Below are positions 56,349 through 64,000 of a stretch of 64,000 nucleotides of DNA, piece by piece. The position numbers and the translations under genes are program-made. The notes under the pieces were generated by a model. It did not search any database, had not been told where the DNA came from, and saw only the letters and a list, made by a program, of their open reading frames with translations. This DNA is from an uncultured Sphingomonas sp. (GTDB taxonomy: Bacteria; Pseudomonadota; Alphaproteobacteria; Sphingomonadales; Sphingomonadaceae), in assembly GCF_946477935.1 (NCBI RefSeq), contig NZ_CAMLAC010000001.1, positions 1 through 64,000 on the forward strand, written 5' to 3'. How positions within the stretch are numbered: the stretch's first letter is position 1; each line of letters opens with the position of its first letter.

Positions 56349-57870
56349 TGAATCACGCCGCGCCTCAGCGATCAGGCATATCGTCGAGCAGGGGAGGCGA
56401 TCACGTCGTGTTCAATCGACCGGGCCGAGATTTCAGCCGGAGTCAGGGCCGCGGGGACGCACACCCCCCGACGCGGCTTGCCGTTCAGTCGGTTCGATCG
56501 CGCAAGGATCATCAGGTTCATCACCGCCGCGCCGATCAGGAACTCCTCTTCCGCTCCGCGGATACCGCGCAGGTGAAGCCGCCTCATGCCACGCTTACCC
56601 TTGGCGTCAGCGAAGAACCGTTCAACCCCGCGCCGCAACCGCATAGACCGCTTGTAGAGCCCGGTTTCCACTTCGGCTCTGGCAAGATCGCGGACGTCCT
56701 CATCGTCCAGCCGAACCAGGGTACGACGCCGCGCCGTCGTGCATTTCTTCCGAAGCACGCACGCCTCGCAGTCACGCGCATCGGCTGCATAACGGTGTAC
56801 GCCGGTGGGCAGATGGAAGGCATGATGTCGGAGCGGCTTTCCGGTCGGACAGGTAAAGCTGTCAATGTCACGATCATAGCTGAAGGCCGTCCGCGGCAGC
56901 TTGCCCTTGGTCTGTTGCGTACGGTCGATTACCGGAATGTGCGGGATTGCGCCGTGATCCCTTACGAAGCCGAGGAAGTTGGCGCTGCCATAGGCTTTGT
57001 CGGCCGCAACCCGCTTGGGACGATAATCAAAGCGATCGGCCGATCGCTCGAGCATGACGCGCCCCGCATCAACTTCCTCCGCGAACCGAGCCGGTGTCGC
57101 CTTCACATCGAGAGCGACGCCACTCGGGGTGTCGACCAGCGCATTCAGGGCGTAGCCGAACCGGCCACGCACCGTTCGCGCCGACCAAGCCGCGGCAGGA
57201 TCCGTTCGAGAGACGCCTTGGCAGCTTTTCGAGCGCGCCATTTCAAAGACGGCATCTCTTGTGTCGTGCACCCACTCCCTAACCGCGCGCGACGCGTTGG
57301 CGACATACGGCAGGTAGCCAGGAACGGTCTTGCGCTGCCAGCTCGCATCAGCCGCTATGAACGATGCATCGATCGCGGCGTCTTTTCCGCCAATCAGTCC
57401 TTCACTGATGCAGCGTCGGACCGTGCTTTCGAACAGGATCCGGAACACGTCGGCATCGCGGAAACGACCGTGCCGGTTCTTGCTGAACGTCGAGTGGTGC
57501 GGAACCTTGTCTCCCGGCGCGAGACGGCAGAACCAGCGATAGGCCAGATTGTAGCGCAGCTCCTCACACAGGCGCCGTTCGGACGTGATCGCGTAAATGC
57601 GGCCGACCAAGGCCATGCGGATGAGGAGTTCGGGATCGATCGATGGCCGTCCCCTTGCGCTGTAGTGACCGGCCAGTGCCTGTCTCAACTCGCCGATGTC
57701 GAGACATCGATCGACGCGACGCAGCAGGTGGTCTGTGGGCAACATGGCTTCTATGGTGCGGCGGGACGCCCCGTCCCGCTTACCGCGACAGGCTGGTCCC
57801 ATCATAGCGACGCTCCTTTCGGCAGCCATGAAACGAAGGAGCAACCCAGCATGTCCGGCATTTTTCAACA
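56349..57870 (-). mobile_element. IS1182-like insertion sequence (approximate bounds)
   Basis: Transposase ORF plus terminal-like GGCCTGTTGAAAAATGCCGGAC at the 57.85-57.87 kb end; opposite terminal repeat not identified. Confidence 0.55.
56372..57805 (-). CDS. IS1182-like transposase
   Basis: HYSARGRPSIDPELLIRMALVGRIYAITSERRLCEELRYNLAYRWFCRL; GKDAAIDASFI; CEACVLRKKCTT; start uncertain. Confidence 0.88.
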   Translation of the reverse strand: MMGPACRGKRDGASRRTIEAMLPTDHLLRRVDRCLDIGELRQALAGHYSARGRPSIDPELLIRMALVGRIYAITSERRLCEELRYNLAYRWFCRLAPGDKVPHHSTFSKNRHGRFRDADVFRILFESTVRRCISEGLIGGKDAAIDASFIAADASWQRKTVPGYLPYVANASRAVREWVHDTRDAVFEMARSKSCQGVSRTDPAAAWSARTVRGRFGYALNALVDTPSGVALDVKATPARFAEEVDAGRVMLERSADRFDYRPKRVAADKAYGSANFLGFVRDHGAIPHIPVIDRTQQTKGKLPRTAFSYDRDIDSFTCPTGKPLRHHAFHLPTGVHRYAADARDCEACVLRKKCTTARRRTLVRLDDEDVRDLARAEVETGLYKRSMRLRRGVERFFADAKGKRGMRRLHLRGIRGAEEEFLIGAAVMNLMILARSNRLNGKPRRGVCVPAALTPAEISARSIEHDVIASPARRYA

Positions 57871-58079
57871 GGCCCGTCCGGTTGTGACACCGGCCACCTC
57901 CGGCAGCGTTCTCAACGCCGTACAGGTGTCGAAATTCTGTGTCAGAACCGGAGGATGGGCTTGGCTATGCGGAGATGTCCCGCGGTGACGGCCGGCATCA
58001 CGCTCCGCAGCCTAGCGCGATGCCCGATGAGCGATGCAATCTAAACCAGCATGATCGGCAGGTGGAACACGTACAAAAC

Positions 58080-58733
58080 TCAGCCGCCCTGCTCGGGCTT
58101 AATCGCCCTCGAGCGGTGGAGTGCGGTCACGCGCTTGACATGAGCGATGCTGCATCCGGCGAGCTCCGCAGTTTTCGCGATGCTCATGCCCGCCTCCCTC
58201 AAACTTACGATGCGTCGATGGTGGGCGATATCCGGCTTGCGGCCGGTGTAACGCCCCGCCCTCTTCGCAACTTCGATGCCCTCGCGCTGCCGCTCGCGCC
58301 GCGTGTCGTAGTCGTCGCGCGCCGTCTGCAGCGCCACCCGCAGCAGCATGTCCTGCACCGCCTCCAGCACGATGCGCGCCACGCCCGCGCTGTCTGCCAC
58401 CAGGTCGGACAGGTCCACGATCCCCGGCACTGCGAGGCGCGCCCCCCTGCCTCGGATCGTCTCCACCAGCAGCTCCGCCTCCGGCAGCGGCAGGCGGCTG
58501 ATCCGATCGATCTTCTCGGCCACCACCACCTCGCCCGGCTGCAGGTCCGCCACCATGCGCAGGAGCTCCGGTCGGTCCGGCCGCGCGCCCGACGCCTTCT
58601 CCCGGTACACCGCCGCGACGTAGAAGCCGGCCGCCTTGGCGCCGGCCACGATGTTCTCCTGCCGCGTCAGGTCCTGATCGTCCGTGCTAACCCGCAGGTA
58701 GACGCGCGCTACCTTCACTCCGCTGCCTGCCAC
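58080..58733 (-). CDS. Serine recombinase/invertase family protein
   Basis: VARVYLRVSTDDQDLTRQENIV; VVVAEKIDRISRLPL; C-terminal HTH AGMSIAKTAELAGCSIAHVKRV. Confidence 0.9.
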   Translation of the reverse strand: MAGSGVKVARVYLRVSTDDQDLTRQENIVAGAKAAGFYVAAVYREKASGARPDRPELLRMVADLQPGEVVVAEKIDRISRLPLPEAELLVETIRGRGARLAVPGIVDLSDLVADSAGVARIVLEAVQDMLLRVALQTARDDYDTRRERQREGIEVAKRAGRYTGRKPDIAHHRRIVSLREAGMSIAKTAELAGCSIAHVKRVTALHRSRAIKPEQGG

Positions 58734-58982
58734 CTACTCATCACTCCTGCCCGGCGTTCTTGGGTATACCCTTGTGAGCCAGTCATGCAGCAATCGGCTC
58801 AGAACGGCAACTACCGGTCCTACGTAGCCTAGCTAAGCGGACCGGGTCTAAGTAGCTGCCCCATTATCGATGAACGCTATTTCGGTGATCGGCCGTGCAT
58901 TAATCCCTGCCTTCACGCTGGCGTCCGACTTTGCTCTCCGGTACAAGGTCTTGGACGGGTTGTATCAGCGGGTTTGGTGCAG

Positions 58983-59231
58983 ATGGAAGCACAGAGGGTC
59001 AAGATCGTGGACGGTGGTAAGCTCGTGATCCCGGCGGCAATGCGCCGTGAGCTCGGGATCACCACGGGTGACACCGTCCTCGTCGATGTGGACGATGGCG
59101 AGCTGCGGGTACGTTCCGTACCTAAGGCACTTGAGCGTGCTCGCGCGATCCTGCGCAAGTATGTGCCCGAAGGCGTCGGCTTGGCTGACGAGCTGATCGC
59201 GGAGCGTCGGCGTGAGGCGGAGCGTGAGTAG
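58983..59231 (+). CDS. AbrB/MazE-like antitoxin (VapB-type)
   Basis: VKIVDGGKLVIPAAMRRELGITTGDTVLVDVDDGELRVR. Confidence 0.85.
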   Translation: MEAQRVKIVDGGKLVIPAAMRRELGITTGDTVLVDVDDGELRVRSVPKALERARAILRKYVPEGVGLADELIAERRREAERE

Positions 59232-59622
59232 CAAAGTCGTACTCGACGCCTCCGCCCTGCTCTGCCTTCTAAACGATGAACCCGGGGCGGATCGGATAAT
59301 CGACGTCCTGACCCGCAGCATCATCGGAACAGCCAACCTCGCGGAGGTCGTTTCCAAGCTACGGGACCGAGGATTGCCGCTCGACGAGGTACGTGAGGCA
59401 CTTGGCGGGCTGCATCTCGATGTCCGGCCGCTCACTCCTGCCCAGGCGCTCATAGTAGGCGACCTTCGGCCAGCGACGAAGGCGCTCGGTCTGTCCCTCG
59501 GCGATCGGGCATGCCTTGCCTTGGCGATCGACCTGCAAGCTGAGATGCTTACAACGGACGAGCCACTTGCGAGCGCCGATGTAGGCATCACCATCACCAA
59601 CGTGCGCCCCTTGGCAGAGTAG
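59224..59622 (+). CDS. vapC: PIN-domain toxin (VapC-like)
   Basis: VVLDASALLCLLNDEPGAD; LSLGDRACLALAIDLQAEMLTTDEPLA; GTG start overlapping the antitoxin stop. Confidence 0.88.
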   Translation: MSSKVVLDASALLCLLNDEPGADRIIDVLTRSIIGTANLAEVVSKLRDRGLPLDEVREALGGLHLDVRPLTPAQALIVGDLRPATKALGLSLGDRACLALAIDLQAEMLTTDEPLASADVGITITNVRPLAE

Positions 59623-59670
59623 TCGCACATTCGTGCTTTTAGGTTCGGCACTCTGCTGGCGGGGACTCCC

Positions 59671-61065
59671 ATGACTACCGCTCCGACACCGGTGCGCGAC
59701 ACAATTCTGATCACGCACGCCAATCCTGAGGACAATCGCTTCGCCCGGTGGCTTGCCGGGCGCCTAACCACGGCCGGATACAAGGTCTGGGTCGACGTTC
59801 GCGCGCTTCGGGGCGGCGACGATTTCTGGGACAAGATCGAGCACGTGCTGCGGCACGAGGCGATCAAGCAGATCGTCGTCGTGTCCGAGCACATCGGCAA
59901 GCAAGGCGTAAAGAAGGAACTCGCCCTCGGCGACGTCATGCGTCGCAAGCTAAACGACCCGGAGTTTATGGTCCCAATCCGGATCGCCGCCGTGGACTTC
60001 GGCGATTTCCCCACAGAGATCCTCCGCCAGAACGCACACAATGCGTTCCCTAACTGGGCAGCCTGCCTTCAGCCCTTGTTCGAGACGCTCGACACCTCAC
60101 GTGTACCGAAGGTCGAGCATCCGGACGCCGAGCAGCTTGCGATGATCGTCGCTGCCCAAGAGGACGGTCGAAAGCTGGTCACGCTAAATTCCGAGACGCT
60201 TTACAGCAACTGGTTCGAACTCCGGGCGAGGCCTGACGTCTGGATCCTGGAGGCGAAGGGAACGACTGCGCAGCTGGAAGCGTGGAGCCAGTTCACCAAG
60301 GTTCCCCACGTCCTTCACGAGGGAGGCGCTATCGCCTTCTGCGGACCCGATGCGATCGAGCGTCTCGATAATGGCGCGCCGCCGTTGAAGGCACGCGCTA
60401 GCCTGCCCTTCAACGGCGTGATCGACGGTACATATAGCCGCCACTTCGGTGAGCGTTCCAACGCGCGGCGGATCGCCGTCAACCTGATGCGTCAGCATTG
60501 GGACCTGGCCATGCATCGTCTCGGGCTACTTCCTGTCGATTTCGCCTCGGGCGCCCGAGGCCGCTTCTTCCCCGACGGACTCATCGACGGAAGGGTGAAG
60601 CTGACGCTGAGCGACGGCCATCGGGTCGACCGTGTCCTGAGCGGCAAGTTCAAGGACCGGCGCTGGCATCTGTGCCTTGTCGCTCAACCCAAGCTCTGGC
60701 CGGATGCTCTCTTCCGGGTCCATGCCAATGTTGCGGTGACGACCAATGGCCGAACCCCGCTCCCGGGTGAACAGCTGCAGCGCATCCGGTTGCGCCTCAC
60801 GCGGTCTTGGTTCAACGACAAATGGCGCGACATGCTGCTTGCCGCAATGGGCTGGCTTGCCGAAGGTGATGCGACCTTAGATATTGCCGCGTCCGGTGAG
60901 CGCCTCGCGGTCGCTAGCCTACCAATGAGCTTCGACTTTCCGGTCAGCTTCGCCGCGGAAGAAGACCGCCGAGCCGAGGAAGACGAGGGAGGCCAGATAA
61001 CTCTGTCAGAGGACTTCGAAACGGCCTTCGACCGGGATGGGATACCGGAGGAGGCCGACGCATGA
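59671..61065 (+). CDS. TIR-APAZ protein (SPARTA-type short Argonaute partner)
   Basis: N-terminal TIR-like ILITHANPEDNRFARWLAGRLTTAGYKVWVDVRALRGGDDFWDKIE...GVKKELALGDVM; ~300 aa C-terminal APAZ-like region; ATGA-coupled to a short pAgo gene. Confidence 0.88.
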   Translation: MTTAPTPVRDTILITHANPEDNRFARWLAGRLTTAGYKVWVDVRALRGGDDFWDKIEHVLRHEAIKQIVVVSEHIGKQGVKKELALGDVMRRKLNDPEFMVPIRIAAVDFGDFPTEILRQNAHNAFPNWAACLQPLFETLDTSRVPKVEHPDAEQLAMIVAAQEDGRKLVTLNSETLYSNWFELRARPDVWILEAKGTTAQLEAWSQFTKVPHVLHEGGAIAFCGPDAIERLDNGAPPLKARASLPFNGVIDGTYSRHFGERSNARRIAVNLMRQHWDLAMHRLGLLPVDFASGARGRFFPDGLIDGRVKLTLSDGHRVDRVLSGKFKDRRWHLCLVAQPKLWPDALFRVHANVAVTTNGRTPLPGEQLQRIRLRLTRSWFNDKWRDMLLAAMGWLAEGDATLDIAASGERLAVASLPMSFDFPVSFAAEEDRRAEEDEGGQITLSEDFETAFDRDGIPEEADA

Positions 61066-62597
61066 GCATCCTCACGCACCGCATCGCCGAGCCTTTGCTC
61101 GAGTTCGGTCACGGGCAGCAGATGGAAGCGCCAAAAGATGGGCTCTTCCTCTTCGGGCCGCTCGAAGGTCCAGATGGCCGCTCCCAGGTCCGCTTGGGCG
61201 TCATCGGGACGGAGAGCGGCGTCGGCCTATCCCGCCGCTGGTTAGAGCGGATCAGCCTGCATATTCCCGGTAAGGTCGATGCAAAGGGCAAGCCCGTCCT
61301 ATGGGCACCCGCATGGCCAGGCTTCGAGGCCTGCTTCGGCATCGCGCTGCCGACCCGCGGCATGGTCGAGCTAGCGGTCAAGAGCGGCGACATCGATCAT
61401 TGCATCAAAAAGAACAATCGCGCCGACGCGGTTCGTTCCACGGTGCTGCTGTTCGCCGACGCGATCCGCGCGCACATCCGCGCCGAGGAGCGCCGTCCCG
61501 ACGTCTGGCTCGTTGTCGTTCCGGACGTCGTCTATCGCTATGGACGCCCCCAGGTCGCACCACCGCCCAAGGACGAGCGCACCCCCTCCGACATCACGAG
61601 CTTCAAGGACGCCAAACGCTTCTTCCAGATGGGCGGCGACCTGTTCCCCGACACGGTGCGGGATGCCGAGACCTACCTGTTCTCAAGCAATTTCCACCAT
61701 CAGCTGAAAGCCGAGTTGCTGCAGGACGGCGTCGTCCTGCAGCTGATTCTCGAGAGCACGTTGGTCGACCGCAACCTCAACATTGCCAACGACCGCCGGC
61801 GCGGCCTCCAGGACGAGGCCACGGTTGCCTGGAACTTCTGCACCACGCTCTACTTCAAGATGGACGCCAAGCCGTGGGCGTTGGCTCATGTCCGTCCTGG
61901 CGTTTGCTACGTCGGACTGGTGTTTAAGAACGACGACACGCCTGCGGCAACGGGCGAGGCCTGTTGCGCCGCGCAGATGTTCCTCAACTCAGGCGACGGC
62001 CTCGTCTTTCGCGGCGCCCTCGGCCCCTGGTACTCCGACGAGCGCAAGGAATATCACCTCTCGAGGAGCGCGGCGGCGAATTTGATGACCTCCGTGGTCG
62101 AGGGCTATAAGCTCAAGCACGGCAAGCCACCGAACCAGCTGTTCATTCATGGGCGTCACCGCTTTTCCAACGATGAGTGGGACGGCTTTTGCAGCGCAGT
62201 GCCCACCGAAACACAGCTGGTAGGAGTCAGGATCAAGCAGCTCGATGATGTTCGGCTGTTCCGTCCCTCTGCGTCGACACCCGTCCTCCGCGGCACGGCC
62301 CTCACCGTGGGTGACTGGTCAGGTTACCTTTGGGCGCGGGGGTTCGTGCCTCGGCTGGCAGGGTATCAAGGGTTCGAGACCCCCAAGCCGCTCACCGTCG
62401 ACGTGACGCATGGCGAAGGGGACATCGTAGAGGTGCTCGGTGACATCCTTGCGCTCACCAAGGTCAACTATAACGCCTGCGATTTCGCGAGCGCCCTGCC
62501 CGTGACGCTCAAGTTCGCCGATCGGGTAGGTGAGATCCTGATGGCGTCGCCACATACCGTTACCGCACCGCCGCTGCCGTTCCGGCACTACATCTGA
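61062..62597 (+). CDS. Short prokaryotic Argonaute (MID-PIWI, catalytically degenerate)
   Basis: 511 aa; MID-like VWLVVVPDVVYRYGRP; PIWI-like CYVGLVFKNDD...LFIHGRHRFSNDEWDGF; C-terminal PPLPFRHYI. Confidence 0.88.
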   Translation: MSILTHRIAEPLLEFGHGQQMEAPKDGLFLFGPLEGPDGRSQVRLGVIGTESGVGLSRRWLERISLHIPGKVDAKGKPVLWAPAWPGFEACFGIALPTRGMVELAVKSGDIDHCIKKNNRADAVRSTVLLFADAIRAHIRAEERRPDVWLVVVPDVVYRYGRPQVAPPPKDERTPSDITSFKDAKRFFQMGGDLFPDTVRDAETYLFSSNFHHQLKAELLQDGVVLQLILESTLVDRNLNIANDRRRGLQDEATVAWNFCTTLYFKMDAKPWALAHVRPGVCYVGLVFKNDDTPAATGEACCAAQMFLNSGDGLVFRGALGPWYSDERKEYHLSRSAAANLMTSVVEGYKLKHGKPPNQLFIHGRHRFSNDEWDGFCSAVPTETQLVGVRIKQLDDVRLFRPSASTPVLRGTALTVGDWSGYLWARGFVPRLAGYQGFETPKPLTVDVTHGEGDIVEVLGDILALTKVNYNACDFASALPVTLKFADRVGEILMASPHTVTAPPLPFRHYI

Positions 62598-62653
62598 TCC
62601 CATGAGCGCCGACTGAGGCAGATGGGAGTTCGATCCTAAGGCGAAGACGCTGA

Positions 62654-62726
62654 CGTCCACCAATTTAGGTACAAATCCGCTGTTTTGGGTGCGTGCCGCT
62701 GGGCAGATGCCGTCCACCATTTCAGG
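62654..62726. repeat. Two near-direct repeats upstream of integrase
   Basis: CGTCCACCAATTTAGGT (62654-62670) and CGTCCACCATTTCAGGA (62711-62726). Confidence 0.5.
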
Positions 62727-62792
62727 AAAACCTACAGCGCTCCGGTAGCCAGTTCGGCACCCGAAAAGCTGGACGGAGCCGATCGAGCCGAC

Positions 62793-63908
62793 ATGCGTAA
62801 CGAAACCACGGACGATGCCGCGAACAACGGGAGAGAGCTTGATGCGATCGTGGCTGGCGCGGTGGTGGTGCTGGATCAGGTCACGTCCCTCGAGCCCTAT
62901 CTCCCCGATCTTGCCCCCGACGATCGCGAACGCGTCGACGCCTATGTCGGCCGCGCCTCGGCCGACGCGACACTGCGCGCGTACAAGTCCGACTGGCGGC
63001 TCTTCTGCGCGTGGTGCGGCGAGGCGGGCTACCGGCCGCTCCCCGCGACACCGACGACCGTTGCCGCGTTCCTGACGCTGCTCGCTGAAACCGGCTTCGC
63101 GCCGCGCGAGCCGCAGCGCACCAAACGCGGGCGGATCATGCCCCGCCAGGAGCCGCGCCCGCTCGGCAAGGCGACGATCGGGCGGCGCCTCGCCGCGATC
63201 GTGTTCGCGCATCGCGCGGCCGACATGGAGCCACCCACCACCCAGCCCGATGCCGCCCGGCTTCAAAAGGCGATGCGCGCGATCCGCAAGGACAAGAAGG
63301 ACGAGTTGCCCGCCAAGAAGCGCGCGGCCGATGGCGACGTGCTGCGCGACATGCTCCGCAGCGTCACCGGCGAGGACCTGCGCGCCTATCGCGACCGCGC
63401 GCTGCTCGCGATCGGGATGGCAGGCGCGTTCCGGCGCTCGGAGCTGGTGGCGATCACGGTCGGCCGCGTCACCGAAGACAGCCGCGGATTGCTGGTGCGG
63501 ATCGGGTCGTCGAAAACTGATCAAGAGGGCAAGGGCCATACCGTCGCCATCCCCGACGGACGAAGGCTGGAACCGGTGCGCCACTATCGCGCGTGGCTGG
63601 AGAAAGCCGGAGTCAGCGAGGGGCCTGTCTTCCGCAAGCTGACGCCGCAGGGCCGCCTCACCGAAAAAGCGATGAGCGCCCAGGGCGTCGCGCTGGTAGT
63701 GAAGGCCGCCGCAATCGCCGCCGGCTACCCGCCCGAACTGTTCTCAGGTCACAGTCTGCGCGCCGGCTTCCTGACCGAGGCAGGCCGGCAGAATGCCAAC
63801 CTGTTCAAGATGAAGGAGCATAGCCGCCACAGCTCCTTGGAGATGGTCGCTGAGTATGTCCGCGACCACGAACGCTTCCGAGAGCATGCGGGAGAAGGCT
63901 TCCTTTAG
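62793..63908 (+). CDS. Tyrosine site-specific recombinase/integrase
   Basis: AGAFRRSELVAIT (Arg I), SGHSLRAGFLTEA (H-x-L-R), HSSLEMVAEYV (Tyr region). Confidence 0.92.
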   Translation: MRNETTDDAANNGRELDAIVAGAVVVLDQVTSLEPYLPDLAPDDRERVDAYVGRASADATLRAYKSDWRLFCAWCGEAGYRPLPATPTTVAAFLTLLAETGFAPREPQRTKRGRIMPRQEPRPLGKATIGRRLAAIVFAHRAADMEPPTTQPDAARLQKAMRAIRKDKKDELPAKKRAADGDVLRDMLRSVTGEDLRAYRDRALLAIGMAGAFRRSELVAITVGRVTEDSRGLLVRIGSSKTDQEGKGHTVAIPDGRRLEPVRHYRAWLEKAGVSEGPVFRKLTPQGRLTEKAMSAQGVALVVKAAAIAAGYPPELFSGHSLRAGFLTEAGRQNANLFKMKEHSRHSSLEMVAEYVRDHERFREHAGEGFL

Positions 63909-63932
63909 CGAGTCGATGGCGACTCGACTCGC
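63908..63932. other. Perfect inverted repeat overlapping the integrase stop codon
   Basis: GCGAGTCGA-TGGCGAC-TCGACTCGC, 9-bp arms. Confidence 0.7.
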
Positions 63933-64000
63933 TGCTCCTAAGTTGTTGAAACTCGGCGCTTTGGCTGCGGCGCTACCCGTCGGATGAACAGTCATTCCGG

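Noticed and set aside
56345-57988. 547-aa plus-strand ORF over the IS element
   Set aside because: Antisense shadow of the transposase gene.

Overview
GC-rich alphaproteobacterial accessory DNA, most likely from a sphingomonad plasmid or genomic island (inferred from gene content, not proven). Most of the window is stacked metal-resistance modules. (1) 0.2-14.9 kb: a minus-strand Zn/Co/Cd run (HAD phosphatase, P1B-4-like ATPase, CDF, ZIP, two MliC-like lipoproteins, SRPBCC, CzcABC, His-rich protein, cytochrome c-FTR1 fusion, second CDF) facing a MerR regulator. (2) 15.4-19.3 kb: aspartic protease-PDZ, MerT plus GDCCVxC protein without merA, MerR, and a CYP152-like P450 peroxygenase. (3) 20.0-22.9 kb: copA plus a CueR-like gene. 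(4) 24.4-34.7 kb: a copper regulon (DUF4396, Csp-like protein, orphan FliQ, CopCD, anti-sigma/sensor/ECF sigma, CopAB, cytochrome c, PepSY, DUF305, DUF411), followed by cusCBA-cusF. (5) 41.8-44.2 kb: glutaredoxin-MauE, MerR, DmeF/DmeR. (6) 44.4-49.4 kb: two sulfite dehydrogenases with a TDT exporter and LysR. (7) 50-53 kb: a second ECF sigma/anti-sigma operon. (8) 53.3-55.1 kb: CLC (fluoride-like) plus DUF190. (9) 55.7-63.9 kb: a mobile/defence region with two serine recombinases, an IS1182-like transposase, VapBC, a TIR-APAZ/short-Argonaute pair (SPARTA-type) and a tyrosine integrase. The strongest observations are the SPARTA-type locus, and six copies of a 24-bp promoter-like motif (AGGGRT-N13-GCGTA) confined to the copper cluster around a CnrYXH-like ECF sigma module. 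All family calls come from reading motifs; no database search was run.
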